A stretch of 64,000 nucleotides of DNA from assembly GCA_018340805.1 (NCBI GenBank), contig JACMZG010001870.1, forward strand, positions 24,368,771 through 24,432,770, written 5' to 3'. The notes under the pieces are model-generated. The model saw only the letters and a program-made list of their open reading frames with translations. It had not been told where the DNA came from and searched no databases. Below are positions 1 to 11,125 of this stretch, piece by piece (within the stretch, counting starts at the first letter, position 1; the number at the start of each line of letters is the position of its first letter). The translations under genes and the position numbers were made by a program. This DNA is from Microvelia longipes (lineage: Eukaryota > Arthropoda > Insecta > Hemiptera > Veliidae).

Positions 1-1727
1 TGTAAATTTTTACTTTCTTCTTTAAAGACAGAAAAGCATCATTTTAAACAGCAGTTATTTATCAGACCGACACTATTAACATCAATTTGCTAAAAACTAA
101 GTTTATACTACCAGACAGGGAATAATCTGTGTGTGTGCGTGCGTGTGTAAGAGTTTATAGTCATGTGTATGGTAATCGATAACTCGAAAGTTTTCTTAAA
201 TCGAAACGAAACTTGGCAAATAGCGAGATGATGAAAACCTATTGTTTGTAAAAAAAAATATTTAAATGCCATCAACCTAATTAATTAATCAACCTATTTA
301 ATTTTATGAACTCATGAAGAGTCCGATATTATAAAATCATCAATAGAAAGAGGCCCGTATTTAATAATTATTGTTAAAAATTTATTAAATAATATTTTAT
401 TGTGTATAATTAATAGATAAAACTGTCATTTACTAAACAGTACTAACTATTAACTAAGATGCTAGATAATACTTTGCTTTAAAACTTAACTAAGTCTAAA
501 TGTTAATAGTTTATCCCAAACAGACTTCTATATAAAACTTTTCCTTTAGTATTAAGCTGGATTAGAACAAGTTAGGGCTATTTGGCTTTTAAAGCACCTT
601 AAATATCAGCTAAAACGTGAAAATAGCTTCGTAAAAAGTAAAACCATGTTAGCTGCATTATAAAGTTTTTTAAAGTTTGCTATTATGAAAGTTTGATATA
701 AAATTGGTGTTTTATACCTGGATTATTACAAGTGAAGGTGCCGTGTGTAAATCTATATTTATTATGTATTAATTGATATTAAAAGTTTAAAGTAGTAAAC
801 CTTTTTTATGGTATAGAAAATACATCGGAAAGTTATTAACTTACCTCAACTCTTTTACTTTTCCTCATTTCACCAGCTATATCAAAAATATATTTTTGTG
901 TACTGAAATCCAAATTCGACAATATCATCTAGTTTTTTAAAGGCCAGTATTTCTTAGGATGTCTTTTACCTTGTTGCCTGTCATTGTAGATCACAGTGTA
1001 ATTATGCTAGAGAGTTGAAACTTGGTACAAAAATCAATCTTTAGATTGTTGGGCTTTCCGGAATATATTATTTTATTGATGGTTAACGACGTAACTAAAA
1101 TAATTTAAACATTTAGTAGACATATATTAATTTATTTTATGTTTAATACAGTATTTGCTCAATTTGTAAACTAACGCAATATCTTTAAGTACGTCATATA
1201 AAAGAACATCCTGTATCATCTTTATTCGTTTGATGACATAGCGAAAAACGAAAAATATATTAAAATATTAAGTATTTGTATTTTGTATAAGTCAGAAGTA
1301 TGAATATAGCCGTATAGTATAATAGTCACTCGGGCAACCCTCATTGAGAATATTCTATAGTGTCAACAAGATAATACAGGCAAACTGTAGACGTTACGTT
1401 CTTTAAGCATTGTATTACCTAGATCACAGAATTGTTTTTGTTTAAGTCTTCTTTACATTCTATTGGACTGTTGAACTGTAAGCAACTGTTGACTTTACGA
1501 TAATTTTAACTCGAACTCCCATCTGTTTATCAAACGACCCAATTTTTAGAACGGTCTGTTTTCACCCCGCTTTCTCACCCATTCCCCCTTTCATTTTCTA
1601 TAAATGCTTATTTCGAATATTTAAAATTGAATTAAATATTTTTTTACTGCTTAAACCATTATTTTAAACAAATTTAATTATTTTTATGAGCAATTTTTTT
1701 GTGATAAATGCCAGTACTATTAACATG
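1..1727. other. AT-rich intergenic or intronic DNA, no gene seen
   Basis: No open frame of coding quality and no recognisable RNA gene. A phrase like AAACTTGGTACAAAAATCAA near 1018 recurs near 2260 and, inverted, near 4380 and 14165, so part of it is old dispersed repeat. Confidence 0.5.
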
Positions 1728-1935
1728 GGCGTAGCCAGGGGGGGTCAGGGGGGCCCGGGCCCCCCTAGCCGAGAAGGGTTGTTGCAAAAATTATATAAAA
1801 ACTATGGTTCAGGCAAGGAAAAACATTTTTTTTATAAAATTAATTTAAATTTAAATTTTAATTAAATTTAAATTAAAAAAATTTATAATTTTAAATTAAA
1901 TTTAAAATTATAAAAATTAACTAATTTTATAATTT
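1728..1935 (+). repeat. GGGCGTAGCCAGG-type transposon terminus plus A/T palindromes
   Basis: Starts with GGGCGTAGCCAGG followed by G and C runs, then at about 1838-1930 nested A/T-only inverted repeats. The same terminus occurs at 4010 and inverted at about 4171, so it is the end of a dispersed element; I cannot assign the family. No coding capacity. Confidence 0.5.
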
Positions 1936-2394
1936 TTATTTATAATAATTTAGAGCTTAAAGGTAGCTTTTGTCTTAAAAATTAAATTTGTTTTTTTAGT
2001 TCGACATATTAACTTTGTGGTTTTATTATTATTAAATAAAAACCATATTTAGTTCAGTTCAGTTCAATAATAATTTGTTTTTGTTTTAGGGTATTGTTTT
2101 TTGTTTTTTATTAAGACTATTTAAAAAAAATTGTTTTGATTGTCCTCAAAGAGCTTTGTTTTTTAGCGAATTTCCTTTGGGAATAAAATTCGCTAATGGG
2201 ATAGGCATCAGTTTCTTGTAAAAACACTATCTTTCGAACGGATTAATATTTTTTAATCAAACTTGGTACAAAAATCAACCTTCGGGAGGACACGAACCCT
2301 ATTGAAAACAAGGTTTTGTAACATCATTAACCCAGTTTGCTGAGTCAGCAAAATTTTCAAAAAATCAGCAAAATTCAGGGTTAATATTTTTCGC
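1936..2394. other. AT-rich spacer, no gene seen
   Basis: Low-complexity A/T sequence with a short GTTCA repeat near 2052. Nothing else supportable. Confidence 0.4.
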
Positions 2395-2915
2395 CGCAAA
2401 AAGGTCAATGTATATGTTTTTTGAGACGCTGAATCAAATAAAACCGGTCCGAAGTCAATGCAACCACTCTAAATGACCAAAAAAGTCGAAAAAACCATTG
2501 TAAATTACCGGAAACCAAAATTTAGGTCGATAAAAAAATAAATAAATTTCGAGTAGGGTGTCGTTTTCTATGTATTTTTGGGCACTGAATTGAATGAAAC
2601 CAGTCTGAAGTCAATACGACCACTCTAAATGACCAAAAAGTCGAAAAGCACAAAAAATTACTGAAAACCAAAATTACAGTTGATGAACAAAAAATTTTGG
2701 GTAGGGTGTCGTTTTCTATGTATTTTTGGGCGTCGAATCGAATAAATTCGGTCTGAAGTCGATACGGCCACTCTAAGTGACCAAAAAGTCAAAAAACGGT
2801 GGTTAATGCAGGAAAACCTAAATTTTGGACCCTAAATAACATATTTCAAGTGGGGAGTCGTTTTCCATGTTTTTTGGGCCTGTGTGTTGAATGGCAGTGG
2901 TCCGGAGTCGATACA
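2395..2915 (+). repeat. Diverged tandem repeat, about 149 bp, roughly 4 units
   Basis: Units carry a GTCGTTTTCTATGTATTTTT-like block (about 2560, 2708 and, diverged, 2858; an earlier relic near 2408), then a CGAATC/GGTC segment and CACTCTAAATGACCAAAAAG. Spacing is about 149 bp. Divergence between units is clear, so the array is old. No sustained open frame. Confidence 0.7.
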
Positions 2916-2959
2916 ATTACTCAAACTCTCTCCTGGGTTTAAATCCTGGTTGGGACCAT

Positions 2960-3715
2960 ATTTTTTACAAGATAATTCTGGGGAGGTGTGCGCATATCGG
3001 AAGATTTCCTTTGGTATGCGTGCTTCCTTGATTAACAACAATCCTGGTAGGAACGTTAATTTTTATTCTTTTTTTACATTATATATGTATATAACTACTA
3101 AATAATTCTGGCGCGGTGGTACGCTGTCAGGCGAATTTCATTTAGAATTCGTGTTTCCGTGCTTAAGAACCCATTTCTTGCTTATGGTTCCGGTTCGTAC
3201 TCCAGAACCTAAGCAGTTACTCAATTGTCAAGCACTGCTCGTAACTCATTTGTCTTTATTTTTCAAAGGAAATGCGCTAAAACCTTTGAAAGATAACTGA
3301 CTAAGCTTAAAGATAAGTTACTAAGCTTTAAACTATTTCAAATAATAGTGCGTACTGCTAACTTTAGAAGCATGTTTTGTATAAACAACTGGATAATTAT
3401 GCGCATTTCCTTTGAAAAATAGAGACAAAATGAGTTACGAGCAGTGCTTGACAATTGAGTAACAGCTTAGGTTTTAAAGCATGAACCGGAACGTTAACCA
3501 AGAAATGGGGTTTTAAGCACAGAAACACGCATTCTAAATGAAATTTGCCCGACAGCGGACCACCGCGCCGAAATTATTTATTTAGTAGTTGTAAACTTAT
3601 ATAATGTAAAAAACTATAAAAATTATTATTCCAACCAGGATTGTTGTTAAGCAAGAAAACACGCATCCAAAAGAATTCGCCTGAAATGTGGACCACCGCG
3701 CCAGGATTATTTAAA
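2960..3715. mobile_element. Foldback element copy 1 (long inverted arms, no coding capacity)
   Basis: Almost the whole segment is an inverted repeat with arms of about 330-350 bp around a short centre near 3300-3380. Each arm contains two sub-termini of the form TCTGGCGCGGTGG...GGCGAATTTC...CGTGTTTCCGTGC: an outer decayed one (about 2966) and an inner one (about 3107), mirrored at about 3575 and 3708. The inner arm includes CAATTGTCAAGCACTGCTCG and its complement. A better-preserved copy lies at 59362-60053 and a single terminus at 19998-20060. No transposase frame exists, so it would depend on an enzyme supplied in trans. Confidence 0.8.
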
Positions 3716-3736
3716 AAAACCATAAACCTTACATAC

Positions 3737-3889
<153 letters not shown>

Positions 3890-3899
<10 letters not shown>

Positions 3900-4042
3900 T
3901 GCAATACTAATAATGACGTGACACTTTGTACATTAACTAGCCTTACGCAGGCATGCACGCGAGCTAGGTTGCGTACTGATCCTACTTAAATTTGTTAATT
4001 AATAGTCATGGGCGTAGCCAGGGTTGCCTTTAGGGGGGGGGC

Positions 4043-4136
<94 letters not shown>

Positions 4137-4286
4137 GATGGGCCCCCCCCTAAAGGCAACCCTGGCTACGCCCATGACTATTAATTAACAAATTTAAGTA
4201 GGATCAGTACGCACCTAGCTCGCGTGCATGCCTGCGTAAGGCTAGTTAATGTACAAAGTGTCACGTCATTATTAGTATTGCATATA
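3890..4286. repeat. Near-perfect ~400-bp palindrome centred on (TA)n
   Basis: Left arm (about 3896-4050) and right arm (about 4131-4282) are reverse complements over about 150 bp, with two single-base length differences seen (one T near 3968, one G in the G run near 4032-4040). Both arms include a GGGCGTAGCCAGG terminus pointing to the (TA)n centre. Either a real inverted duplication or a read-foldback assembly artefact. Confidence 0.9.
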
Positions 4287-4404
4287 TATTTATTGAATGG
4301 CATGTATAAATATGTTTAAATCAATAAAAATAGGAGAACTACCTTATTCTCAAATTATTAGGGTATCGTCTCCAAACTTGAGTTTTGTACCAAGTTTGAT
4401 CTAA

Positions 4405-4454
4405 TAATACATACATACATATACACACACACACGTACATACATACATATATAT

Positions 4455-4488
<34 letters not shown>

Positions 4489-4526
4489 CATATAAATATT
4501 CATATACATACATACATTATATATAT

Positions 4527-4592
<66 letters not shown>
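4405..4592. repeat. Compound (CATA)n and (TA)n microsatellite
   Basis: CATA and CA repeats followed by two long TA tracts broken by short interruptions. Confidence 0.9.
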
Positions 4593-4596
<4 letters not shown>

Positions 4597-4639
4597 TACA
4601 CAAAGTTTAAACAGTACTGCTAATTTATAGACAATTATG

Positions 4640-4860
4640 TAGATCGCTAGTGTTATGCGTTATCTACCGAGGTCAGTACCTGAATGGGTGAGTGCTAGGA
4701 ATAAAGGATTTTTATAGTTTGAGAATGAGCGATGCAAGTCCAAAGACGCACTATAGTTAAAACTGGATTTTTTATATTCTGAGGGCAAACAAAAGGTATC
4801 CAAAGTAGTGGGGATGACCGTAGCAAGTCATCACAAGAAATGAAGCATTTTCCTCAAAAA
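4640..4860 (+). repeat. Degenerate 5S-like short repeat with mini-hairpins
   Basis: Contains CTGAATGGGTGAGTGCTAGG (about 4680), related to the 5S-rRNA-like block at 55871, followed in the same order by GAG.GC.AGC.AA.GTCC blocks. At 4813-4832 there is a hairpin with 6-bp arms GATGAC and GTCATC. The locus shares block order with 55840-56045, which suggests one dispersed short-element family. Confidence 0.5.
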
Positions 4861-5919
4861 AACTTAAGCATTTTAAAATGAAAATTTGCTAAAATTAATT
4901 CCCAAAAATGCTGATAAACTTCTTAAATAACAACTCAACAGTTCTTAGATGTCCTGTACCCAAATTGTCTTTTGAAAAATGAGAAAAAATTAGAAAATTA
5001 GAGAGGGTAACTCTTTATCATTCCTCTATTCTAACAACATTGTGGTGCTGGTAGGTACAGTGTTGGTTTCATCAGCCTACCAACACTGGGGATCCTATGA
5101 CACGAATGATAAGAAAGTTAGATAAATAATTGAATAAAATATATTTGAGAAAATAGTTGGTACAGGATTTTTATTTTCACACATTTAACAGAGCGTAAAA
5201 ACGCTGTGATTCGAGTTCTTCCTTAAGTTTTTTACTCGGCTGTTTAAAGTCAAGCTTGTGGGAAGAAAGTCAAGAGATGGGATTCCCTTCAGCCTTTTTA
5301 GGGGATCTGTCAAAAAAATTACTCTTAAAAATATTGTTGAAGGGGAAAAAGTTAGTTGATGTTAAGGCATCTTTCAGTCAACTCACGCCCGTCTCTGATT
5401 CCTCCTTGCTCTCAGATTATAGACTGAGTCAGAAAAAAACTTTCGTTACTCAAGAAAAAGTTTTTATAATAGCATCATAGGACATGACATCCATTAATCT
5501 TTAGTCAACGGAAATTTTTTGAAAAATCACAAATAATGTTTACTTTCCTTACCTTATATCGTTTAAAAGTATTGTTTTTACATTTTTTGAGGGCCGTCCG
5601 GCTGATGTGTTAAGCATACTGCAAATAAGTACGAGTGAAGTCATTGTTGGTAGTTGAAGGGCATAAGGGGGAACTTTATCATCAAGCTAGTAAAGAACTG
5701 CACCTTTGGGTCCTCTTCATCAACCTCAAAATCATTTGCCTATCATTCCCATACACTTGACAGTTCTCATTTTATATATATAAAACTAGAATTACAAAGG
5801 TCAGGAAACCATCTATATATTCTCTCGTTTAACGTAGGAAAATAAATCTGCGACTGTCTTCGTCAACATCCTTTGTTGTTTTTCCAAATCATTTTAGCAT
5901 TTTTTATCTCTAATTTACT
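4861..5919. other. Unassigned DNA, no gene supported
   Basis: Two small open frames (5256-5480 and 5654-5845) have no recognisable motif, no homology I know of and no convincing splice context. I do not call them genes. Confidence 0.4.
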
Positions 5920-6200
5920 ATAGGACCATACAGACATTTAGTATTAGGCTATTTTTCCTAATCTTGTTGTTAACCTAGGATTATAAAGACATATAGTATT
6001 TGGATATTCTTCTTAATTCAGTTGTTAAAATAGGATTATACAGACATTGAATATTAGGATATTTTAATTACCCCAGTCGTTAACAAACATTTAGTAATTA
6101 AGTTATTGTTCTAATCCAGTTGTAAACATGGAATGTACAGACGTTTAGTGTCAGGATATTTGTCCTAATTTAGTTTTTAATATAAGATTATAGACATTCT
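5920..6200 (+). repeat. Degenerate ~62-65-bp tandem repeat, about 4 units
   Basis: Units share the order AGGATTATA.AGACAT..AGTATT.GGATATT then CTAAT..AGTTGTTAA. The degenerate units make an old minisatellite. Confidence 0.6.
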
Positions 6201-6334
6201 TTATTGGGATTTCCCTCTAAATAGAGTTAATTATAATTACATTTATTCTCTTTGACCATTCTTTAATAAATAGAAAAATACCTAAGTTGTTTCCATTAAC
6301 ATTTCACAATTTCAAAATTTCCCTGGTTTCCAAC

Positions 6335-6415
6335 ATGAATCTCGACAGCATCTTGCTTTACTCTGCAGCGATATTCATTTCTTTGATTGCTTGTTATCTC
6401 TATGGTATGGTTTGC
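6335..6415 (+). other. Weak candidate for a short signal-anchor exon
   Basis: An ATG at 6335 in a favourable context (CAACATG) opens a stretch encoding about 24 mostly hydrophobic residues with several Ser, Leu, Ile and Ala, locally less AT-rich than its surroundings, and followed by a possible 5' splice site (GGTATG) near 6411. This is what the first exon of a membrane-anchored or secreted protein can look like, but no downstream exon is recognisable. It may equally be chance. Confidence 0.12.
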
Positions 6416-7008
6416 CTCTGTATCTATAATACCTCTTTACATAATCATATTGCCTTTTCAAAGTCGTTTAAAACAATACTCATTTATTTCTAAAATAAAT
6501 TTCTTTATAATATATACGTCACTAGTTAGCTAAATTATTAAAGGCACTGTCTTACATTCAACATTAAAATATAGATTATTATAATAATTATTTTCAAACA
6601 GATTTTTTTTTTTTATTATCTCACTTGATTTTAAAAACAGCGTCTTATTTAGACAATAGGTAATCCCTAGTAGCATATGCGGGTTTTAACAGTTTATTTT
6701 GAGTTATCCGTTTTAGGTGATTTAATACCTCTTGAGTTGGTTCAACCAATTTATCTTTGTAATATGTGTCCGTTATCATCGGAGCGCTAATAGTGTTTTA
6801 GGCAGACGGTTTAAACTTAGTAGAAAAGTCAAGCTCTCAAGACCCATTTTCGGTGGTTTATTAATCAACATCAAACCTAAAATAGAGAAATATTTTAAAT
6901 TGCTGCATCATATGCATCACTTATATGCAGTTTACATGCAACACCATACGTTTAATGTAGTATGCTTTATTTGTAATTCATTATACGCATACCACTTGAA
7001 TTATGGGG
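6416..7008. other. AT-rich spacer, no gene seen
   Basis: Open frames in this stretch show no motif or repeat pattern that I can support. Confidence 0.35.
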
Positions 7009-7671
7009 CCAGGGGCCCGTTTCACAAAAGTACAAATTTTGTAGTTACAAAAATTGTAAACAACAACTTGTAATGACAAATTTTCATGTGTTACCAAGGA
7101 TACACCTGTAGCATTCTTCTATTTAATAAACAACATTTTCTTGTCTATTACAATTACTTTTAACATTCACTTGTTAAATTTCTACCCAAGTCCGAACCTA
7201 GGTAGACTGAGTTACAAGTTAATTTTATTAATTAAAACTTAGTTTTATCGCAAACTACTAGATTATTGGTAATTTAGGGTTCAATATTAGTTTGTGAAAC
7301 GTTTTTTATAAATATTACTCCTCGCACTTTAGAAATAATTTCATTCGAAATAACTTACTCATATGAATGAAACTGGGTTTTAATTATATTTTGACTCTTT
7401 GTAGACAATTTATTGTAGGTTACAATAACTTGTAATGATATTCGTGAAACGCTTAATTTTGACACTTGTAGTTACAAGTTGTTTTATAAAAAAGTTTGTA
7501 AGATTTGTGGAGGAGGTAATCAAATTTATTGGAGCTTGTCACAAATATTTTAGATTCTTAGGAGATTTAAGAAAAAACGTGTAACCTGCTATTGTTTTTT
7601 TAATAAAACTGTATGCAAATCGCTAATAATTACTAGTCTATACATGTACATTAGTTAAACAAATTTCTTAC

Positions 7672-7683
7672 AATTATTAATAA
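7672..7683. repeat. Left target-site duplication of the hammerhead array
   Basis: AATTATTAATAA, matched exactly at 11294-11305 on the other side of the array. Confidence 0.8.
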
Positions 7684-7808
7684 CACAATATAATTGTGCG
7701 AGAGACACCTAGAAATGTAACAAGCAAGATGCAATGCTACATCTGGGAACTGTTCCATCATTCGACATTCGTCATCATTGATGGCTCGACATAATGTCAT
7801 GTCCCACT

Positions 7809-7842
7809 TCGTTACGTCTAACTCATCAGGGCGCCGACAGAG
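7809..7842 (-). ncRNA. Hammerhead ribozyme, unit 1 (broken)
   Basis: CUGAUGA and stem II are present, but the 3' strand of stem III is deleted (GAAA is followed by none of CAGAG). Predicted inactive in isolation. Confidence 0.7.
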
Positions 7843-8115
7843 CCTAAACTCACTCTGACCTTCAATTAATTACGAAGAATATAATGTGAAGTACTTACCA
7901 GAGACGAGCGGTGCTCTCTTACCGCCATCATGCATGGCAAGCAAAACATATATCATTTGATACTACCGAGTTTTGCAAAACATGAATAGTTGACACAATA
8001 TAATTGTGCGAGACACCTAGGAAATGTAACAAGCAAAATGCAATGCTACATCTGGGAACTGTTCCATCATTCGACATTCGTCATCATCGATGGCTCGACA
8101 TAATGTCATGTCCCA

Positions 8116-8156
8116 CTCTGTTTCGTTACGTCTAACTCATCAGGGCGCCGACAGAG
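8116..8156 (-). ncRNA. Hammerhead ribozyme, unit 2 (complete core)
   Basis: 41 nt on the - strand, in order: CUCUGUC (stem III 5' strand and cleavage site), GGCGCC (stem I), CUGAUGA, GUUA with UAAC around a GACG tetraloop (stem II), GAAA, CAGAG (stem III 3' strand). Every conserved core base of the hammerhead family is present. Cleavage is expected after the C of GUC. The topology is type III-like (open at stem III). Confidence 0.9.
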
Positions 8157-8429
8157 CCTGAACTCACTCTGACCTTCAATTAATTCCGAAGAATATAATG
8201 TGAAGTACTTACCAGAGACGAGCGGTGCTCTCTTACCGCCATCATGCATGGCAAGCAAAACATATATCATTTGATACTACCGAGTTTTGCAAAACATGAA
8301 TAGTTGACACAATATAATGTGCGAGAGACACCTAGGAAATGTAACAAGCAAAATGCAATGCTACATCTGGGAACTGTTCCATCATTCGACATTCGTCATC
8401 ATGATGGCTCGACATAATGTCATGTCCCA

Positions 8430-8470
8430 CTGCGTTTCGTTACGTCTAACTCATCAGGGCGCCGACAGAG
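8430..8470 (-). ncRNA. Hammerhead ribozyme, unit 3 (weakened stem III)
   Basis: Core and stem II are intact, but the stem III 3' strand reads CGCAG instead of CAGAG, leaving one C-C mismatch and one G-U pair. Confidence 0.75.
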
Positions 8471-8745
8471 CCTGAACTCACTCTGACCTTCAATTAATTC
8501 CGAAGAATATAATGTGAAGTACTTACCAGAGACGAGCGGTGCTCTCTTACCGCCATCATGCATGGCAAGCAAAACATATATCATTTGATACTACCGAGTT
8601 TTGCAAAACATGAATAGTTGACACAATATAATTGTGCGAGAGACACCTAGGAAATGTAACAAGCAAAATGCAATGCTACATCTGGGAACTGTTCCATCAT
8701 TCGACATTCGTCATCATCGATGGCTCGACATAATGTCATGTCCCA

Positions 8746-8786
8746 CTCTGTTTCGTTACGTCTAACTCATCAGGGCGCCGACAGAG
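8746..8786 (-). ncRNA. Hammerhead ribozyme, unit 4 (complete core)
   Basis: Same 41-nt core as unit 2, with no change in any paired or conserved position. Confidence 0.9.
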
Positions 8787-9060
8787 CCTGAACTCACTCT
8801 GACCTTCAATTAATCCGAAGAATATAATGTGAAGTACTTACCAGAGACGAGCGGTGCTCTCTTTACCGCCATCATGCATGGCAAGCAAAACATATATCAT
8901 TTGATACTACCGCGTTTTGCAAAACATGAATAGTTGACACAATATAATTGTGCGAGAGACACCTAGGAATGTAACAAGCAAAATGCAATGCTACATCTGG
9001 GAACTGTTCCATCATTCGACATTCGTCATCATTGATGGCTCGACATAATGTCATGTCCCA

Positions 9061-9101
9061 CTCTGTTTCGTTACGTCTAACTCATCAGGGCGCCGACAGA
9101 G
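9061..9101 (-). ncRNA. Hammerhead ribozyme, unit 5 (complete core)
   Basis: Same 41-nt core as unit 2. Confidence 0.9.
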
Positions 9102-9376
9102 CCTGAACTCACTCTGACCTTCAATTAATTCCGAAGAATATAATGTGAAGTACTTACCAGAGACGAGCGTTGCTCTCTTACCGCCATCATGCATGGCAAG
9201 CAAAACATATATCATTTGATACTACCGAGTTTTGCAAAACATGAATAGTTGACACAATATAATTGTGCGAGAGACACCTAGGAAATGTAACAAGCAAAAT
9301 GCAATGCTACATCTGGGAACTGTTCCATCATTCGACATTCGTCATCATCGATGGCTCGACATAATGTCATGTCCCA

Positions 9377-9417
9377 CTCTGTTTCGTTACGTCTAACTCA
9401 TCAGGGCGCCGACAGAG
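9377..9417 (-). ncRNA. Hammerhead ribozyme, unit 6 (complete core)
   Basis: Same 41-nt core as unit 2. Confidence 0.9.
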
Positions 9418-9689
9418 CCTGAACTCACTCTGACCTTCAATTAATTCCGAAGAATATAATGTGAAGTACTTACCAGAGACGAGCGGTGCTCTCTTACCGC
9501 CATCATGCATGGCAAGCAAAACATATATCATTTGATACTACCGAGTTTTGCAAAACATGAATAGTTGACACAAATATAATTGTGCGAGAGACACTAGGAA
9601 ATGTAACAAGCAAAATGCAATGCTACATCTGGGAACTGTTCCATCATTCGACATTCGTCATCGATGGCTCGACATAATGTCATGTCCCA

Positions 9690-9730
9690 CTCTGTTTCGT
9701 TACGTCTAACTCATCAGGGCGCCGACAGAG
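9690..9730 (-). ncRNA. Hammerhead ribozyme, unit 7 (complete core)
   Basis: Same 41-nt core; the last - strand copy before the orientation switch. Confidence 0.9.
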
Positions 9731-9848
9731 CCTGAACTCACTCTGACCTTCATTAATTCCGAAGAATATAATGTGAAGTACTTACCAGAGACGAGCGTGC
9801 TCTCTTACCGCCATCATGCATGGCAAGCAAAACATATATCATTTATAC

Positions 9849-9877
9849 TCTTGATGAGTTAGACGTAACGAAACAGA
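9849..9877 (+). ncRNA. Half hammerhead at the inversion junction
   Basis: Only UGAUGA, stem II, GAAA and CAGAG remain; the cleavage site and stem I were lost where the array flips. Confidence 0.8.
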
Positions 9878-10150
9878 GTGGGACATGACATTATGTCGAG
9901 CCATCGATGATGACGAATGTCGAATGATGGAACAGTTCCCAGATGTAGCATTGCATTTTGCTGTTACATTTCCTAGGTGTCTCTCGCACAATTATATTGT
10001 GTCAACTATTCATGTTTGCAAACTCGGTAGTATCAAATGATATATGTTTTGCTTGCCATGCATGATGGCGGTAAGAGAGCACCGCTCGTCTCTGGTAAGT
10101 ACTTCACATTATATTCTTCGGAATTAATTGAAGGTCAGAATGAGTTCAGG

Positions 10151-10192
10151 CTCTGTCGGCGCCCTGATGAGTTAGACGTAACGAAAACAGAG
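10151..10192 (+). ncRNA. Hammerhead ribozyme, + strand copy with extra A
   Basis: Complete core except GAAAAC in place of GAAAC. The extra A lies in the catalytic core and should impair cleavage, unless it is a consensus error. Confidence 0.8.
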
Positions 10193-10465
10193 TGGGACAT
10201 GACATTATGTCGAGCCATCAATGATGACGAATGTCGAATGATGGAACAGTTCCCAGATGTAGCATTGCATTTTGCTTGTTACATTTCCTAGGTGTCTCTC
10301 GCACAATTATTGTGTCAACTATTCATGTGTTGCAAAACTCGGTAGTATCAAATGATATATGTTTTGCTTGCCATGCATGATGGCGGTAAGAGAGCACCGC
10401 TCGTCTCTGGTAAGTACTTCACATTATATTCTTCGGAATTAATTGAAGGTCAGAGTGAGTTCAGG

Positions 10466-10506
10466 CTCTGTCGGCGCCCTGATGAGTTAGACGTAACGAA
10501 ACAGAG
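10466..10506 (+). ncRNA. Hammerhead ribozyme, + strand copy (complete core)
   Basis: Same 41-nt core as unit 2, now on the + strand. Confidence 0.9.
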
Positions 10507-10772
10507 TGGGACATGAACATTATGTCGAGCCATCGATGATGACGAATGTCGAATGATGGAACAGTTCCCAGATGTAGCATTGCATTTTGCTTGTTACATT
10601 CCTAGGTGTCTCTCGCACAATATTTGTGTCAACTATTCATGTTTTGCAAACTCGGTAGTATCAAATGATATATTTGCTTGCCATGCATGGGCGGTAAGAG
10701 AGCACCGCTCGTCTCTGGTAAGTACTTCACATTATATTCTTCGGAATTATTGAAAGTCAGAGTGAGTTCAGG

Positions 10773-10813
10773 CTCTGTCGGCGCCCTGATGAGTTAGACG
10801 TAACGAAACAGAG
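10773..10813 (+). ncRNA. Hammerhead ribozyme, + strand copy (complete core)
   Basis: Same 41-nt core; a nearby single-base loss (GTGGACATG) lies outside the ribozyme. Confidence 0.9.
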
Positions 10814-11084
10814 TGGACATGACATTATGTCGAGCCATCGATGATGACGATGTCGAATGATGGAACAGTTCCCAGATGTAGCATTGCATTTTGCTTGTTA
10901 CATTTCCTAGGTGTCTCTCGCACAATATATTGTGTCAACTATTCATGTTTGCAAAACTCGGTAGTATCAAATGATATATGTTTTGCTTGCCATGCATGAT
11001 GGCGGTAAGAGAGCACCGCTCGTCTCTGGTAAGTACTTCACATTATATTCTTCGGAATTAATTGAAGGTCAGAGTGAGTTCAGG

Positions 11085-11125
11085 CTCTGTCGGCGCCCTG
11101 ATGAGTTAGACGTAACGAAACAGAG
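11085..11125 (+). ncRNA. Hammerhead ribozyme, + strand copy (complete core)
   Basis: Same 41-nt core; the last copy before the array's right end. Confidence 0.9.

Noticed and set aside
8872..9054. Small protein gene within the satellite
   Set aside because: The frame is interrupted differently in each unit and overlaps the ribozyme; I treat it as a by-product.
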